From: Multifurca ochricompacta
Lineage: Eukaryota > Basidiomycota > Agaricomycetes > Russulales > Russulaceae
DNA length: 64,000 nt
Assembly: GCA_022496185.1 (NCBI GenBank)
Contig: WTXG01000001.1
Location: 1,240,001 to 1,304,000, forward strand
Reading direction: 5' to 3'
This document shows, piece by piece, positions 19,811-32,954 of this stretch (positions within the stretch are counted from its first letter, which is position 1; each line of letters opens with the position of its first letter). Made by a program: the position numbers and the translations under genes. The notes beneath the pieces were generated by a model. The model was given only the letters and a program-made list of their open reading frames with translations, had not been told where the DNA came from and did not search any database.

Positions 19811-22800
19811 ATGTTCACAATAAAAGCTACTTTTCGTTCAGAAACTCGTAAATTCACTTTCTCAGATTCTTCTTTCCCTACTTATAATCAGATTTACGAT
19901 CAGGTAATTATTTCTTTATTTTTTCTTATTTATTTTTCTCATCTTTCTTTTCCGCAGCTTTTTCGTGTCTTTCCTATCACTGCTTCCTCTTACCTCACTC
20001 GTCTCCTTTTCACCCAGTCTCCAAGCGCTCCTTTTGCCCGCATACTTATTGGTATGGAGGCACACTCAGAGCAAGAGTACGAGAGACATGTTCGTCCTTT
20101 CCGTGGCCGCGAGTGGCCAGGTGCACTCCTTCGTTTCTCCGTGTATGACGATTCGACTCTTCGTGAAGCCCCAAGTAATGGGTCAACCCAACAGAACGAT
20201 GAAGACGTCCCAATGGATGAAGTATATCACCTCGAAGGGGGCCGTAGGCGTTCCCGCAAGCATCACCGTGGCCACCATCGTCATGGTGAAATCCACGACT
20301 GGTCTCGTCCCCGCTCTGGTTTCATAGCCCCTTCCCCACCTCCATTGCCCCCGCCTCCGCCTCCGCCGCCGCCACCACCTCCCCCACATCTGTTTACTTC
20401 TTTCTATGGTCCACCTTTGCCGCCACCCCACCGCCGCCACCTCATTATGGGGTTCCCCTTATTGTGCCAACACCGCCGCTCACTTCCCCTCGTATTGTTC
20501 AACCAGCACCTCCTCTACCTAGTTTACCGAACCTTCAGCCCCAGTTACACACCTACGTCCAGCAACCGTCCCCGCTGCCACCGCAGAGGCTGCTGAAACG
20601 CCGGTTCAAAGGCTATTCCGTCGGCGAGGTCTCCGGTCCGTGTCATCTGCCCCAGTACTTGGTCCCTCCCTTCCTGTTCCACCCCCGCTCCCACCTCCCC
20701 GTCCGCTTTCGTTATTTGTGGGCGAGCCACAACTCGATCATTTTCCTTCTGCAGTGCGTTCAAGTAGCCGCAAGGCTCATGTCAGTGAGGAAATGGATGT
20801 CTTCTCTAAGGAAGGCGTGCACGCTCACGTGAACGGAGCAAATGACAAAGGCAAGCAGGATGATGCTCGTCCCGACTTGGAGCGCAGCAAACAAGAGATC
20901 TTGGACCTCATCCGAAACTTTAAGACGGATGTTGATCACATCATTTCTCAGTCGCTCGGTATGGAACCCTCCAATGTCTGGGGTGTTATCTCAGCAGAGG
21001 GCCACTCTAAACCAGCAGCCACATCGCCATCGATCAACACAGAACGTGCGACCATAAGCCAAAGTCAGCCAACGGAGGCTGGCCGTACTGCTAACCCCAC
21101 TTCACCTCCCTCGCCCGTGATCCATGCAAACATACTTTGCGACATGTGTCGAGAGGTCATTGTTGGGGTTAGGCATAAATGTCTCGATTGTCCAGGTTTG
21201 GGTTTTCACTGTAGTTGTTGGAAATGACAACGGCTGATCTCTTTGCCTGCAGATTTTGATCTTTGTTCCTCTTGCCTTGCTGTTCAACCGCCAAATATCG
21301 CTTCGCATTCAAAATTGCATGCTCTATTTGATATTGAAGAACCAGGGGGAGTATGGGTGCATACTGTTTTCAAGGGAGAAGATATTTCTGAGACCTCCAA
21401 ACCACCAGTGACGAACGAGGGACCTGCGGAGCTCTCAGTTACTACATTCCCAGAGTCAAACATTCACAGGGAGCGTACCCCCACAGTTGCAGTTCATAAT
21501 GCCACCTGTGACCTTTGCGATTCTACTATTCAAGGTGACCGATTTGTGAGTACCGCTTGTGCTGTGCCGGGATGTTGTTCCCATATCGCCCACAGAAATG
21601 CTTTGAATGCCCCGATTTCGACGCCTGCGCTTCATGCTATGCGATCGTGCCTGCGCAACACCCGGGCCACAGCTTCGCCCGCCTACGCGATCCGACGGAC
21701 CTGAAGCTGCCATCAGTCTCCCCTCCCATGCATTGTGCTAGTTGTAATGGGTGTGGCAAGTTGATACATGGCGTTCGGTACAAGTGCATTCATCCAGCCT
21801 GCAATGACTTTGACCTCTGCGCCAGCTGTGAAGCGCTACCGATACCAGTTCATCCGATATCTCATGCAATGCTGAAGATTCGTGAACCTGGCACTTACAT
21901 TCCTGTAGTCAAGCGTTATGGAGTCGAGGGTTCCCCAATCCACCCGGTTGCGAGTGCGCCTGGCTTACAGAAATCTCAGGAGGACAATGTTCCGGAGGCA
22001 CTAAAGGACTGTTCACAAGCAAGTGTCAGTCCAAATCTTGGAGCTATACTTCATGGTCAATCTGCCGCTGTGGTTCCCGATACAGTGTTAACGCCGATCC
22101 CGTCGAACATACCCCTTCCCGCAGCATCTCTAATGCCTCCAACGGATCTTGTTAGTGCACCTCATCCCGAATTTCAGCCGAGCGTTTATGAGGAGTCTGC
22201 CCAAAAGCCCGTTTCGTTTGCGTTCGGTGTCATCCGGGAAGGCACTGGTCCATCAAAGGCCCGACACTACAGCCCCACTGTCGCTCCGCTGCTTCCTGTA
22301 CCCTCACCTCCACCTGCTTTAGCTACCGAATTCATTCGCGCTGTTCCGTCCTTACACCAGAACAGTCAGTATACTCGAGAGTTGACTACTGACCTCCATG
22401 GATCCGACGCACGTTCTGCACCATGGTGGGGACAGAGTGCGTGGATTCCACCGACCCCTCCTGCTCCACTTCCTGTACCTCTACGCACTCCCTCCACCCC
22501 TCGACTCTCTCAGAGCCCGGAACCCCTAGTTCGCCTTCAGGAGCAAGATGACGCAATTAACACCTCAGCAGACAGCCTAAACATCAATGCAGCTATGCGT
22601 CCCAGGTCTGGCAGTGGGCATTCGCACGCTTCACTGCCTCATGTGCCACCGACGGACTTCAATGAACTGTTCGACCTCGCGTCTCAATTCCGCCACCTGC
22701 TCGAACTTCCACCTGTTGTCACCCCACCTGCATTACCTGCTGTGCCCCCAGTGGTGTCTGATGAGAGCGAACGTGAACCTACCGCCGTCGAAGATGTGAG

Positions 22801-23702
22801 CGCGCCCACGGAGTTAGCATCGACGCCAGTCGATGATCCCGGCACACCATTGTCTCTCGTCGCGCTTCTGTCCAAACCTGAAAAAACACCCCGTCCTGGC
22901 GTGTTTGATGGAATCAGTCCTGGCCGTTTGTTGTCCCAGTTGCTGGATAGCTCCTCGACCGCATCACTTTCCACGCCTAGTAGCAAGATCAAGATTGTTG
23001 ACGAAGATGTGTCATTGCGTGCCTCGTTCGTTGTGGATAATAATATTCCAGATGGCCAAATTTTCCCACCTGGCGCTGAGTTTGTCAAGTCATGGCGCAT
23101 GCGAAACGATGGTCCTGGCCCCTGGCCTGCTGAAACGGAGCTTGTGTTTGTCGCTGGTGACAAGCTCATGATCGACGCCTCTGAGCGCTTCAGAGTTGGC
23201 AGTGTTCAGCCCGGTGAAGAAGTGGACGTATGGACCGGTGAGATGAAGGCTCCCGACGTTGCGGGCAAGTATATCAGCTACTGGAGACTGTGCGACAGCA
23301 AGGGAAGACGATTTGGACACAGCATCTGGATCGAGTAGGTTTCTTTCTTTTAGTCCAATGTTAATTCTAACAGCGTGCTTCAGCATCTGCGTTGCAGAGC
23401 CCAGCAATTCCCCAACACCTGATGAGAACTGCACTTCGCTCGCAGCATCGTCTGTCGTGATGCCATGCTCTGCACCATCGCACCATCCGCTCGGTTCCCT
23501 CACGCGATGAATCAACTACAGCCCCACCTTTGTCGGATACTTCCTCCATGTCATTGATCGACGTCCCGTCGGACAATGAAGATGATGGTAACGAGGTCTA
23601 TGAAGATAGCCGTTCTCATTTTGGCTCACGCCAGCTGACGGCCAACTCCTGTCTCCCGACATCGATTATGTCGTTCTCTCCGATGGCTCAGATGAGTTAT
23701 GA
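19811..23702 (+). CDS. NBR1: NBR1-type selective autophagy receptor (PB1, three ZZ fingers, FW domain, C-terminal LIR)
   Basis: The N-terminal PB1-like domain starts MFTIKATFRSETRKFTFSD. A proline-rich linker with a poly-Pro run follows (20331-20385). There are three ZZ zinc fingers: ILCDMCREVIVGVRHKCLDC with DFDLCSSC, ATCDLCDSTIQG with KCFECPDFDACASC, and NGCGKLIHGVRYKC with DFDLCASC. Then comes the NBR1 central FW domain (ASFVVDNNIPDGQIFPPGAE... SWRMRNDGPGPWP ... ISYWRLCDSKGRRFG). After the intron at 23334-23384 the tail carries SSVVMP, LIDVPSDNEDD and, across a 47-nt intron, DIDYVVLSDGSDEL, an acidic YxxL LC3/Atg8-interacting motif (23658-23678). The frame is not continuous in the Pro-rich linker (about 20426 and 20470-20570) or near 23495-23525, so the exact protein is unresolved. 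The predicted role is to link ubiquitylated or other cargo to Atg8 on phagophores. Confidence 0.82.
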
Positions 23703-24030
23703 GTCCAAAGTCACGTCTTCGAGTAGCCCTCTACTGGACAAACACAAATGTTTTCCCTGGTAATTCAGTGTACGATAAGTTTTTGGGCGGCTTTGGATGA
23801 GTCGTTTGTCTTTCCTTGATACATTCGAGGCTCTTCCTCTTCATTGTAAAAAAACAAAAAAAAGAGAATACATGTTGGAGCCGTTGGTGAACTACATCTG
23901 TCAAGTTTGATAAATACAAGTATTAACCGTCGTGACTTGAAAATGGATCCCGTAGTCGATAGCAAAAACAAAGATACAAAATCAAATAGGGCAAAAGTAG
24001 CTGGATCCATCCAAAAAAGACAAGAAACTG
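23703..24030. other. Convergent 3' intergenic region
   Basis: 328 bp between the NBR1 stop and the hydrolase stop on the opposite strand. A/T-rich with short A runs (about 23848-23864). No gene seen. Confidence 0.5.
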
Positions 24031-26506
24031 CTATGTATAATGAAAAGTTGGTGATTTCTTGCGACCCTTGGACTTGCTCGACGATGCCGAAAGCGTCGTG
24101 CCGCCAGGCTTATAAGTAAGTGTGACGTTCGCTGGGCCCGTGCTCTCCCACTGTTCACAGAGGGACGAGATGTCTGGATGACTTGAACTCGATCGGATTG
24201 ATGGGGAAGGCACGGGAGTTGAAGAGAGCGTGGACATACGCAGGTGACGAGAATTAAGGGTGCCAGCGTGGTTCCGCAAGGACGATGAGTGCTGTGTCCG
24301 CATCAACGATGGGATGCGCTGGGCGTGCTCGAGTCCGTGATAACTCTGCACGCGTCTTGATCGTTGATAAGACGAGGTACGACAATTTGAAGATTCCCCT
24401 TCCGAGTCGTCACCAGTGTGAGTGTCCTGCATCTTGGGAGTTGGCGCCAACCGCGACGGATCCAGCTCGTTATTTACCAACAATGAATCATCTGTGCTCA
24501 TATAGGAGCCATCCGAATCCTCTTCTGTCGTATCGCTGCTGTCTTGTCCAACGTCATCCTGAACTTGGCTATGCGAGAGTATTCTGTCCTGCCCGTCACC
24601 GCGCACCATGTGGGCCCGCTCATTGTCGATTTCGTTGGCGAGTTCTGCCTCAGCGTGATCGTCAAGCGGGCGGGGATCTTGGGGTTGAGCGAGAGCAAAC
24701 CCATGTCGCACGAAGGCACGGCACGATGAGAACGCGTGATGTGATGCTTCGAGAAAGGGAAACGCCTGAAACACGTGAATCTGTGTGTGAAAGACAACCA
24801 TTGATAAGGAGAGGAACAAGTTAGGGCACGCAAACTCACCGCGTCTTCATACAATTCATGCATAACCTGCACGCCCGTAAGGGTTGCTTTGTGTGCCAAG
24901 AGAGTCACCTCATCGCGAAGTACCTCCGATTCACCAGCTTGAATTAGCATAGGTGGTAGGCCTGTGAAATCCCCGAAGAGTGGACTAGCATAGGGATGTG
25001 TAAGATACAGCTCCATATTCGACCCGAGATAACAAGCGACAGGGTCCAGATGGTCTCCGTTCGAAGGGATTGGCACAATGTCAAACGGCGAGTTGCTATC
25101 CCAAGAATCACAGCTTCTCGTCAAATCTGTCCTTCTTATCAGCAAGAAAACAAACACGATCAAGAACAGTAATACCCACCAACCCAAGGAGACATCAAGA
25201 TGGCGCCCGCAGGTAAAGGGTAGTCATTATCACGAAGATACATTAGTAAAGCGAGGCAAAGTCCTCCTCCAGCACTATCACCGGCGAAGAGAATATTGCT
25301 GGGAGGGATGTGAAGGTCCTCAAGAAGACGGAAGTATGTACTGACAGCATCATGAAGGGGACCTGGGAAGCGAGTTTCCGGAGCAAGACGGTATGCGACA
25401 GCTGTTAGAGGACAGTTAATGGGTACGCCGGAACAAGTTGTACATACGGCAGCTTACCAAATATGCGAGCGTCAGTGAATTTAGATAAAGGTACGGTGAT
25501 TGATCTGTGTGTGGCAGGGTTGAATAAATAATATGCTCCTGAGACGTCCAAAGTCGAGAAGGAATCAGATTGGTGCGCGAAACGCATCAACGGGGAAAGG
25601 TACTGACCACCGTGAAGATACAAAATGATTCTTTCGTTATGATGTTTGCGAGGCGCGGCAGATGGATCGGGGCGAGATTTTGTTTGCGATGCCTTCCACT
25701 CTGCTTGTAGACGCTGCCAAAGCCTCTTGGTTACAATCCATTCACCGGATAGTTCACGAGTGCCGTCCTCGAGCTCATCGAATTGGGCAAGAATCCCTCT
25801 GAGGTCGCGTTTGCGCACGCGGAAGGTGACTGGCGTGACAAGGGCATCAGGCGGGAGAGGTACAAGACCGCCAAGTCCCAGGAACATTCGGATAGTGGCC
25901 TATATAAGGCATACGATCGGTCGGAACAGTGGAGGAAATGCGGGGAAAAAGGAAAAAACTCACGATATCTACGAGATTGGAGTGACGGCCGGCATCCCTC
26001 ATGATACCGGCAAGAATTGTCATAGGTAGACTCCATGACTTCTTTCGGGGCCCCCATATTTGATGGGAGACCACATCGCCGGCCACCTCGGTAGCTAAGT
26101 CAAACGAACGAAAATTTTAGCGAGGTCCAAGAAGGAGTGTGAAAGTGGGGATAAGCGCCGCAAGACATGTGATCGCGTCGTGTGCCCAAAGTAAGGGGAT
26201 CGGTCAGACAGGCACTCGAAGACAGACCCGACAAGGGGTGACAAGAAATTGAAGATGATAACTGACCTTTGAGAGCGATTAAACCTCCAAAGTGACGAGG
26301 TCACGTAGACCCATGACATGACCCCCTTTCTGCTGAAGGAGAGGGTCTACGCGTGAGGATGGTGGTGGAACGCCAGGGGTCTCATAGTAACGTAAAAGAG
26401 AGGCGATAGATGAAGGTCTTCTAAGGGTAGCTGTAGTATTTACTGCCGGATTAACGGCATGCCCAGCTGAAAAGCGGGAAAGAGGCCAAGGTAAGGGAAT
26501 GTTCAT
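24031..26506 (-). CDS. Alpha/beta hydrolase of the hormone-sensitive lipase family
   Basis: The oxyanion-hole motif HGG lies in LYLHGGQYLSPL, the nucleophile elbow GDSAGG in NILFAGDSAGGGLCLALLM (about 25265-25300), the acid region in AGESEVLRDEVTLL and the catalytic His in AIHVFQAFPF. Together these define the HSL/GDXG esterase family. A Ser-rich, acidic tail of about 200 residues after the catalytic domain (to the stop at 24031) is unusual. The start MNIPLPWPLSRFSAGHAV (ATG 26504-26506) is followed by an N-terminal helical region that could sit on membranes, then SHQIWGPRKKSWSLPMTILA. Six or so introns are needed; SPWLV-DLTRS joins through donor GTATTA. The join near 26095 (FVRLT then ATEVAGDVV) is out of frame by one base and may be a missing base or an unrecognised intron. 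Substrate unknown. Confidence 0.75.
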
Positions 26507-26845
26507 TGATTTGATTGAGGGTGAAGTTGAAGTTTGAGTGGTGATGATGATAAAATAAATGTGGGGGTGGAGGTGGAGGGAGGTGATTAATATATATATA
26601 GGATAGATTGATTATAATAGGGATGGATTGTGGGACATTCACTGTCGCTCTAAGTAGCAGTTGACCTCATGTGGATCGATGATAATTGATTATTATTTTT
26701 TTGATGATGATGATCGTAAGATGTTGTTGTTGTTGACGTTGTTGGCGTTGTTGGCGTTGTTGACGCTGGTGGTTGTTATGGTTTGTTTGGTTTATTAATT
26801 TATTTTTAGTAGTTGTTGACAACTAATTAATTTGATATAATATTA
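26507..26845. repeat. Intergenic region with a TTG/GTT microsatellite
   Basis: About 26723-26785 is an interrupted array of TTG units (TTGTTGTTGTTGACGTTG, then GTTGGCGTTGTTGGCG) in A/T-rich sequence between the methionine aminopeptidase stop and the hydrolase start. No gene seen. Confidence 0.6.
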
Positions 26846-28708
<1,863 letters not shown>

Positions 28709-28849
28709 CGTTGATGACCGAAGGGGGATGAGATTAGCTGACTGCACGCACCCGCTCACGTAAACGGCCGGCTGGCTATTTCTCAGGCGTGACGCACTTT
28801 CCTCTCCGCCCGCTCTCCACTCCTTCTTTCAAACTCGTTCCCTACGGGC
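28709..28849. promoter_or_regulatory. Short divergent promoter
   Basis: Only 141 bp separate the ATGs of the methionine aminopeptidase gene (minus) and the charged-protein gene (plus), so the two probably share promoter elements. The plus-strand side is a C/T-rich tract (cctctccgcccgctctccactcc). Confidence 0.4.
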
Positions 28850-30000
28850 ATGCCGCGCTCCCGTTCGCGCGACTCGCAACCTCCTTCAGAGTCGTCAAGC
28901 AGGCACCTCCCTGGAGGTGCTGATCCTATAACCGAATCTGATTACTTTCTCAAAAGCTCCGAATTTCGGGTTTGGTTGAAAGACGAGAAGCACAAGGTAC
29001 CTTTAGACTCGTCGAATGACGACCCGTTCATTCCTAAGCGCCACCCGCTAGTACTTTGACGAACTCTCGGGCGACAAGGCACGCAAGTGAGTGTACACAC
29101 ATTTTGTCCAGGGCATCTCTTATGATCGCCGAAGATACTTCTACAAGTTTGTGAAGGTACATCCCTGGATTGCCTCTAGACTAACGTTGCTTATCTTTGC
29201 TTAATATAGGAGTGGAATCGCGGAAGGTTAGACAGTAAGTGTCATATCTAAGTTTCCTAGATACTGACTCAAACTTGACTCAAACTCGACTACTGCCTCT
29301 AGAGTCGCTGTACGCCGGCGTCGATCCGTCTAGGCAATCGGCTACTTCCCAGACAGCATATAAATGGTCTTTTGCCTCAAAACGTACCAAAGCGGACGAC
29401 GACGCTTTGCGAACCGCGCGAGTAGAAGTCGGGGTAGCTACCTATGGCGTCGCTAGTGGTCCACCAAAGTCGAGTGATGGTGGTAGCAAACCCGTGCAAG
29501 GCCCAGCGCTGCCTCCACAGGCTGACCGCGTCCTAGCTCGCGAAGCTGCAGAAGAAAGTGTCGCCGTCGAACGGGAGTATCAGCGCAAACGTGATAGAAC
29601 TGAAGCTCGAGAACGTATAGAAGACATGATTGGTCCACGAAGTGTCGGTCGTGAACGCATGCTCGAGAAGAAACGAGAGCGACGTGAGAATGATCGCGCG
29701 TTCAGGGAAAGAGAAGAAGGGTTGGACATTGATGATGGAACGCTTATGGGCGGTGGTGATAGCTTCACGGCCCAGTGGGTACTCCGTCCCCTCATCCGCT
29801 TTTCTGTGCTCATTATGTGCGTTCTTTGACTTCATAGCATTGCCCGCAGAGACGCTGCGCGTGCGAGATTTGAGCAGAAGCGTGGTGCTACACGCGAGGA
29901 TAAACTATCAGCCTCACGCGAGCGTGTAGCCGCTATCCGTGACAGGGATAAAGCGACTATGGATATGTTTATGCAGATAGCCAAGGAAAAATATGGTTAA
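28850..30000 (+). CDS. Highly charged, RS/RD-rich conserved nuclear-type protein, function unknown
   Basis: Start MPRSRSRDSQPPSESSSRHL. Small exons splice into a conserved-looking block: ESDYFLKSSEFRVWLKDEKH, then KYFDELSGDKARKYFYKFVK and EWNRGRLDKSLYAG. The rest is a long Arg/Glu-rich helical region (VEREYQRKRDRTEARERIED, MLEKKRERRENDRAFRERE). The last exon ends ATMDMFMQIAKEKYG (stop 29998-30000), joined by donor GTGGGT and acceptor CATAG. The SR-like start, an Arg/Glu coiled coil and a short conserved C-terminal motif resemble small spliceosome- or RNA-associated proteins of eukaryotes. I recall similar sequences in animals and fungi but cannot name the family with confidence. Confidence 0.7.
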
Positions 30001-31135
30001 TCAGCCGTTGGCACGCGATTTTCTGCAATTGTACATGGAGAATATGAGCGTCGTTGAATCTAGCGAATCGCAAGACATCCGTCGCACTTCGACATCATGT
30101 CCGCCATCATGTCCATGTGCTGCAGATATGAAAATATCTTCGAGCCGACTCCAAGAAAACTTAAAGATACTCTTATTGACACCAATATTTGCGGAATGAA
30201 GGGATTACCTTTATTGAGTGGACTCTTTGACGACGTTGAATGATGCAACAGTATACCTGAACCTGAACCATGATGAGAAAACAGTTATCTTGGACTGCCC
30301 CAATCTCGCCCTGTCCATGGCTCGTAGTTACAGTAGCCGGGACACTCACCAGGGGCGAGAACTAACACCCCCGTCGCCACAATGTTCGACTGCAAAACTG
30401 GCGACCAGTCTGCTAGATTATGATAGGTTGGTGTGCTTTGGCCCCCGACACAGCCATGGAGCTAGGTAACGGGGACAAGGGAGGGACAAGGGGTATGTCT
30501 AGAATAGGACGCTCTATGTCAACAGAAAGGAGAGCTTCAGTTCCCCGGACTTGATGGGGAAGTGTCCATCAAGAGATCAAGCACCCTGCCAGCCAGCGCT
30601 GACCGTCTTTGCATACAGTATATTTGGCACGGGAGGTTGCACGAGATGCTTTGTTTTAGAGACGGATTGGTAATTTCGCATGGGTGGGACATTTGGCGAG
30701 ATCTTTTACTCCATGCGAGCCATGCGAGGTTCTTCCTCATTGGAGGACTTGAGGCCCCATATCACAAGATCAGTGACCCCCAAAAGAAGGTTGTCAGGTG
30801 GAGGGGCTGAGCGTAGAACCTCCGAGGAGAAAGGAAGTAGGAGGAGAAAGAACGTCAGAGGTTGGGAGTTGTAGCGCTTATCATCCTTGTGATTATTGAT
30901 ATTGCGACACATGTCAAAGATACGACATCTTCTCAGCCAGCATAGCCTTAGCCACGAGTTATCATGAGACTCTGGGGAGAAACTGTGTAAAATATATCTC
31001 TAGAAACGCATTGAATAGAAATCAAAACTCGGGTCTGAATTTGATGCCCCAAAGTGAAGCGATTGAGACATCCTACAAAGGGCAGGGTAGTGAGAGTGGT
31101 TCAACCTTGGTGAGTCTGTGTTGAAGGTGACACAC
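30001..31135. other. 1.1-kb interval with no recognisable gene
   Basis: Short frames occur on both strands but none has codon structure, splice logic or a motif I recognise. There is no tRNA cloverleaf, repeat array or transposon end that I can see. It could hold a non-coding RNA, long UTRs or decayed sequence. Confidence 0.4.
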
Positions 31136-31423
31136 CTACTCTTCTCCTTCTTCCTCATCGCTCCCTTCGCCCTCGTCCTTCTTCACATAACCTTCTTTTC
31201 CGAGCTCTTTATCTCCAACAGCGTCTCTCCAAGCGGTGAGCTCATGGCCAGTCGCAGCTTTGATCTCATCTATCGCGACTTGGAGCGCATTATAATATTC
31301 CTTGAACCCACGCGTATCGGGTGTTATTTGACGAGAATGTGATATAGATGACTCTGGACTCGGAGGTTGTGTTCCCTCTGGAACTACGAGATTGTAAGTA
31401 ACAGTGATGACGGGTTGAGACAT
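31136..31423 (-). CDS. GON7: Small acidic protein, probable EKC/KEOPS subunit Gon7
   Basis: A 95-residue, single-exon protein. It starts MSQPVITVTYNLVVPEG, has a helical middle (FKEYYNALQVAIDEIKAATG, then HELTAWRDAVG) and ends in a Glu/Asp-rich tail (GEGSDEEEGEE). Size, the (Y/H)-x-x-L helical segment, the TAWRD-x-VG motif and the acidic tail fit the fungal Gon7 subunit of KEOPS. KEOPS makes the t6A37 base in tRNAs and also affects telomeres. The family is fast evolving and I could not compare directly, so this stays tentative. The in-frame codons upstream of 31423 contain no better start. Confidence 0.5.
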   Translation of the reverse strand: MSQPVITVTYNLVVPEGTQPPSPESSISHSRQITPDTRGFKEYYNALQVAIDEIKAATGHELTAWRDAVGDKELGKEGYVKKDEGEGSDEEEGEE

Positions 31424-31789
31424 CAAGGTATCAGTATCAATCACTCTTCTCTTCTCTGAAATGAATCTATCTTATCGTTATCGTTATCAACAGACGCGCG
31501 CGTATTGTGTAGTGAACTGAACTCGGGCTTGAACTTGACAAGATGCCTGTGTGCCACCAATATCTACTCCCCACCCTCCTCCCCAACTCCCGCGAGCCTC
31601 TTCACTATAGATCCCCCCATTCAACCGTTTTGTTTCTTCTATCCTTACAGGTCCGGGTCCAGGGGCACTTATGATTTTTCATCGATAGACAAACATACTA
31701 CATAGACACGAAACATACCCATACCTCCACGACCCAATTTGCTAATCCAATATCCCCTACAGTCAGCCTCCCGCCCCTCAACCGCCTTT
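31424..31789. other. Intergenic region between GON7-like gene and methyltransferase relic
   Basis: 366 bp upstream of both the minus-strand GON7-like gene and the plus-strand methyltransferase remnant. C/T-rich in the right half (about 31560-31650). A first exon of the methyltransferase could lie here, but I cannot place it. Confidence 0.35.
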
Positions 31790-32878
31790 CTTATTTGAGT
31801 CATCGATGCTCTGGACAACCTCAGTGTCCTCTACTTCCCGTCGCAATTCATGGAGAAACTGGCGCTTAAAAAAAACGCGGTTCATACTCACATCCTCTTC
31901 GTGACAGCTTTGTTCCCGACTCCGGCTATGCCTCTGCTGAGGAGGTGACGACGGTACTTTGTCCCATCTTGATGAAGAGGTCCAAGCGTCACAACTTATC
32001 CGCGCAGATAAATTCGAGCGTGCTTTTACCATCAAGTGGTTGATAGGCTTCACTGCGCGATGTAATATGTGGATTTCTTCCTTACCCGAGTTGGAAACGG
32101 GGGCATGTTCTCGTGTAATAGATGCATCTTCTCGGAATCGCAACCTAAGCAAGCAATCGCTCGCTGCTTTTCCTTTCCGTTCCCCAATGGTCTGCCTGTG
32201 CAAGTCGAACTGAACGATGCTCCGCCCCTCGACGACGATCATACCTCTGTCGGTCTGCAGAGTTGGGCGAGCTCGATCCTTCTCGCAAAGCGTGTATATA
32301 TCAACCCAATCAATTTCAACCTGGAAGTTAATATATGCGACAAAGGCTTGCGTTTGCTTGAGCTTGGCGCCGGAACGGGTCTCCTCAGCATCAATGTGGC
32401 GCGGATCTTTGCCCGTACGCAGATTGACGCTCCTCCACTGCTTATCGTCGCTACAGACTTTCATCCGGACGTGTTAGTCAACTTCCAGCGCAACTTGGAC
32501 GCCAACAACGATACGCAAGGCATCCTCGTGTGAGAACTCGATTGGTCACAGCCGAATTTTGGTCGAGTGCCATTTGATCACGCTATTGACATTATCCTCG
32601 CCGCCAACGTCGTATACGAGCCGTCTCATGCATCCTGGATAGCGAGCTGCGTGACCAGGCTGCTTGCGCGCCCTACAGGGTACTGTGGATGCTCATAGCC
32701 TTCAGGATGGGTGAAAGGCATGAAGCGTTATCTTCCAAGGTCGGCGAGGCATTCACACGTAGTGTAAGTGATGCAAGGTTGGAAATACTGGCGGTACTGG
32801 AGAAGGAGACCCTGCAGAGAATTTGATGGAAATGAGATGGGTTATGAGCTTTCTAAGATCGGGTGGATTCAAGGATAG
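31790..32878 (+). pseudogene. Family-16 protein methyltransferase gene, disrupted
   Basis: Coding sequence of an AdoMet-dependent methyltransferase of the EFM/FAM86/METTL21 group is easy to read but not in one frame. Pieces: DNLSVLYFPSQFMEKLALK; DKFERAFTIKWLIGFTAR; LPVQVELNDAPPLDDDHTS with GLQSWASS; LRLLELGAGTGLLSINVARI (motif I); FDHAIDIILAANVVYEPSHA (post-motif region); VLWMLIAFRMGERHEALSSK; EFDGNEMGYELSKIGWIQG. An in-frame TGA at 32531-32533 lies just before the conserved ELDWS motif. Further frame changes occur near 32678 and 32820, and probably two in the 5' part. A 24-nt GT...AG stretch (32528-32551) could remove the stop but would also remove LDW. Either the gene is dead, or this stretch holds several sequence errors. 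These enzymes usually methylate Lys on elongation factors. Confidence 0.65.
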
Positions 32879-32954
32879 TCGTATTGTATTGAATGCACGT
32901 CCTTTGATGTAATGGATACATTAGACAACTTATAGACACCATACGGTCACGCAG

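Noticed and set aside
20331..20385. Poly-proline run considered as a formin FH1 region
   Set aside because: No FH2 domain follows; ZZ and FW domains identify the gene as NBR1-like.
31778..32464. Minus-strand open frame of 228 codons opposite the methyltransferase
   Set aside because: It is the antisense shadow of conserved plus-strand coding sequence and has no recognisable motif.
32531..32533. TGA read as selenocysteine in the methyltransferase
   Set aside because: Dikarya are not known to have selenocysteine machinery, and the site is not a catalytic Cys position in this family.
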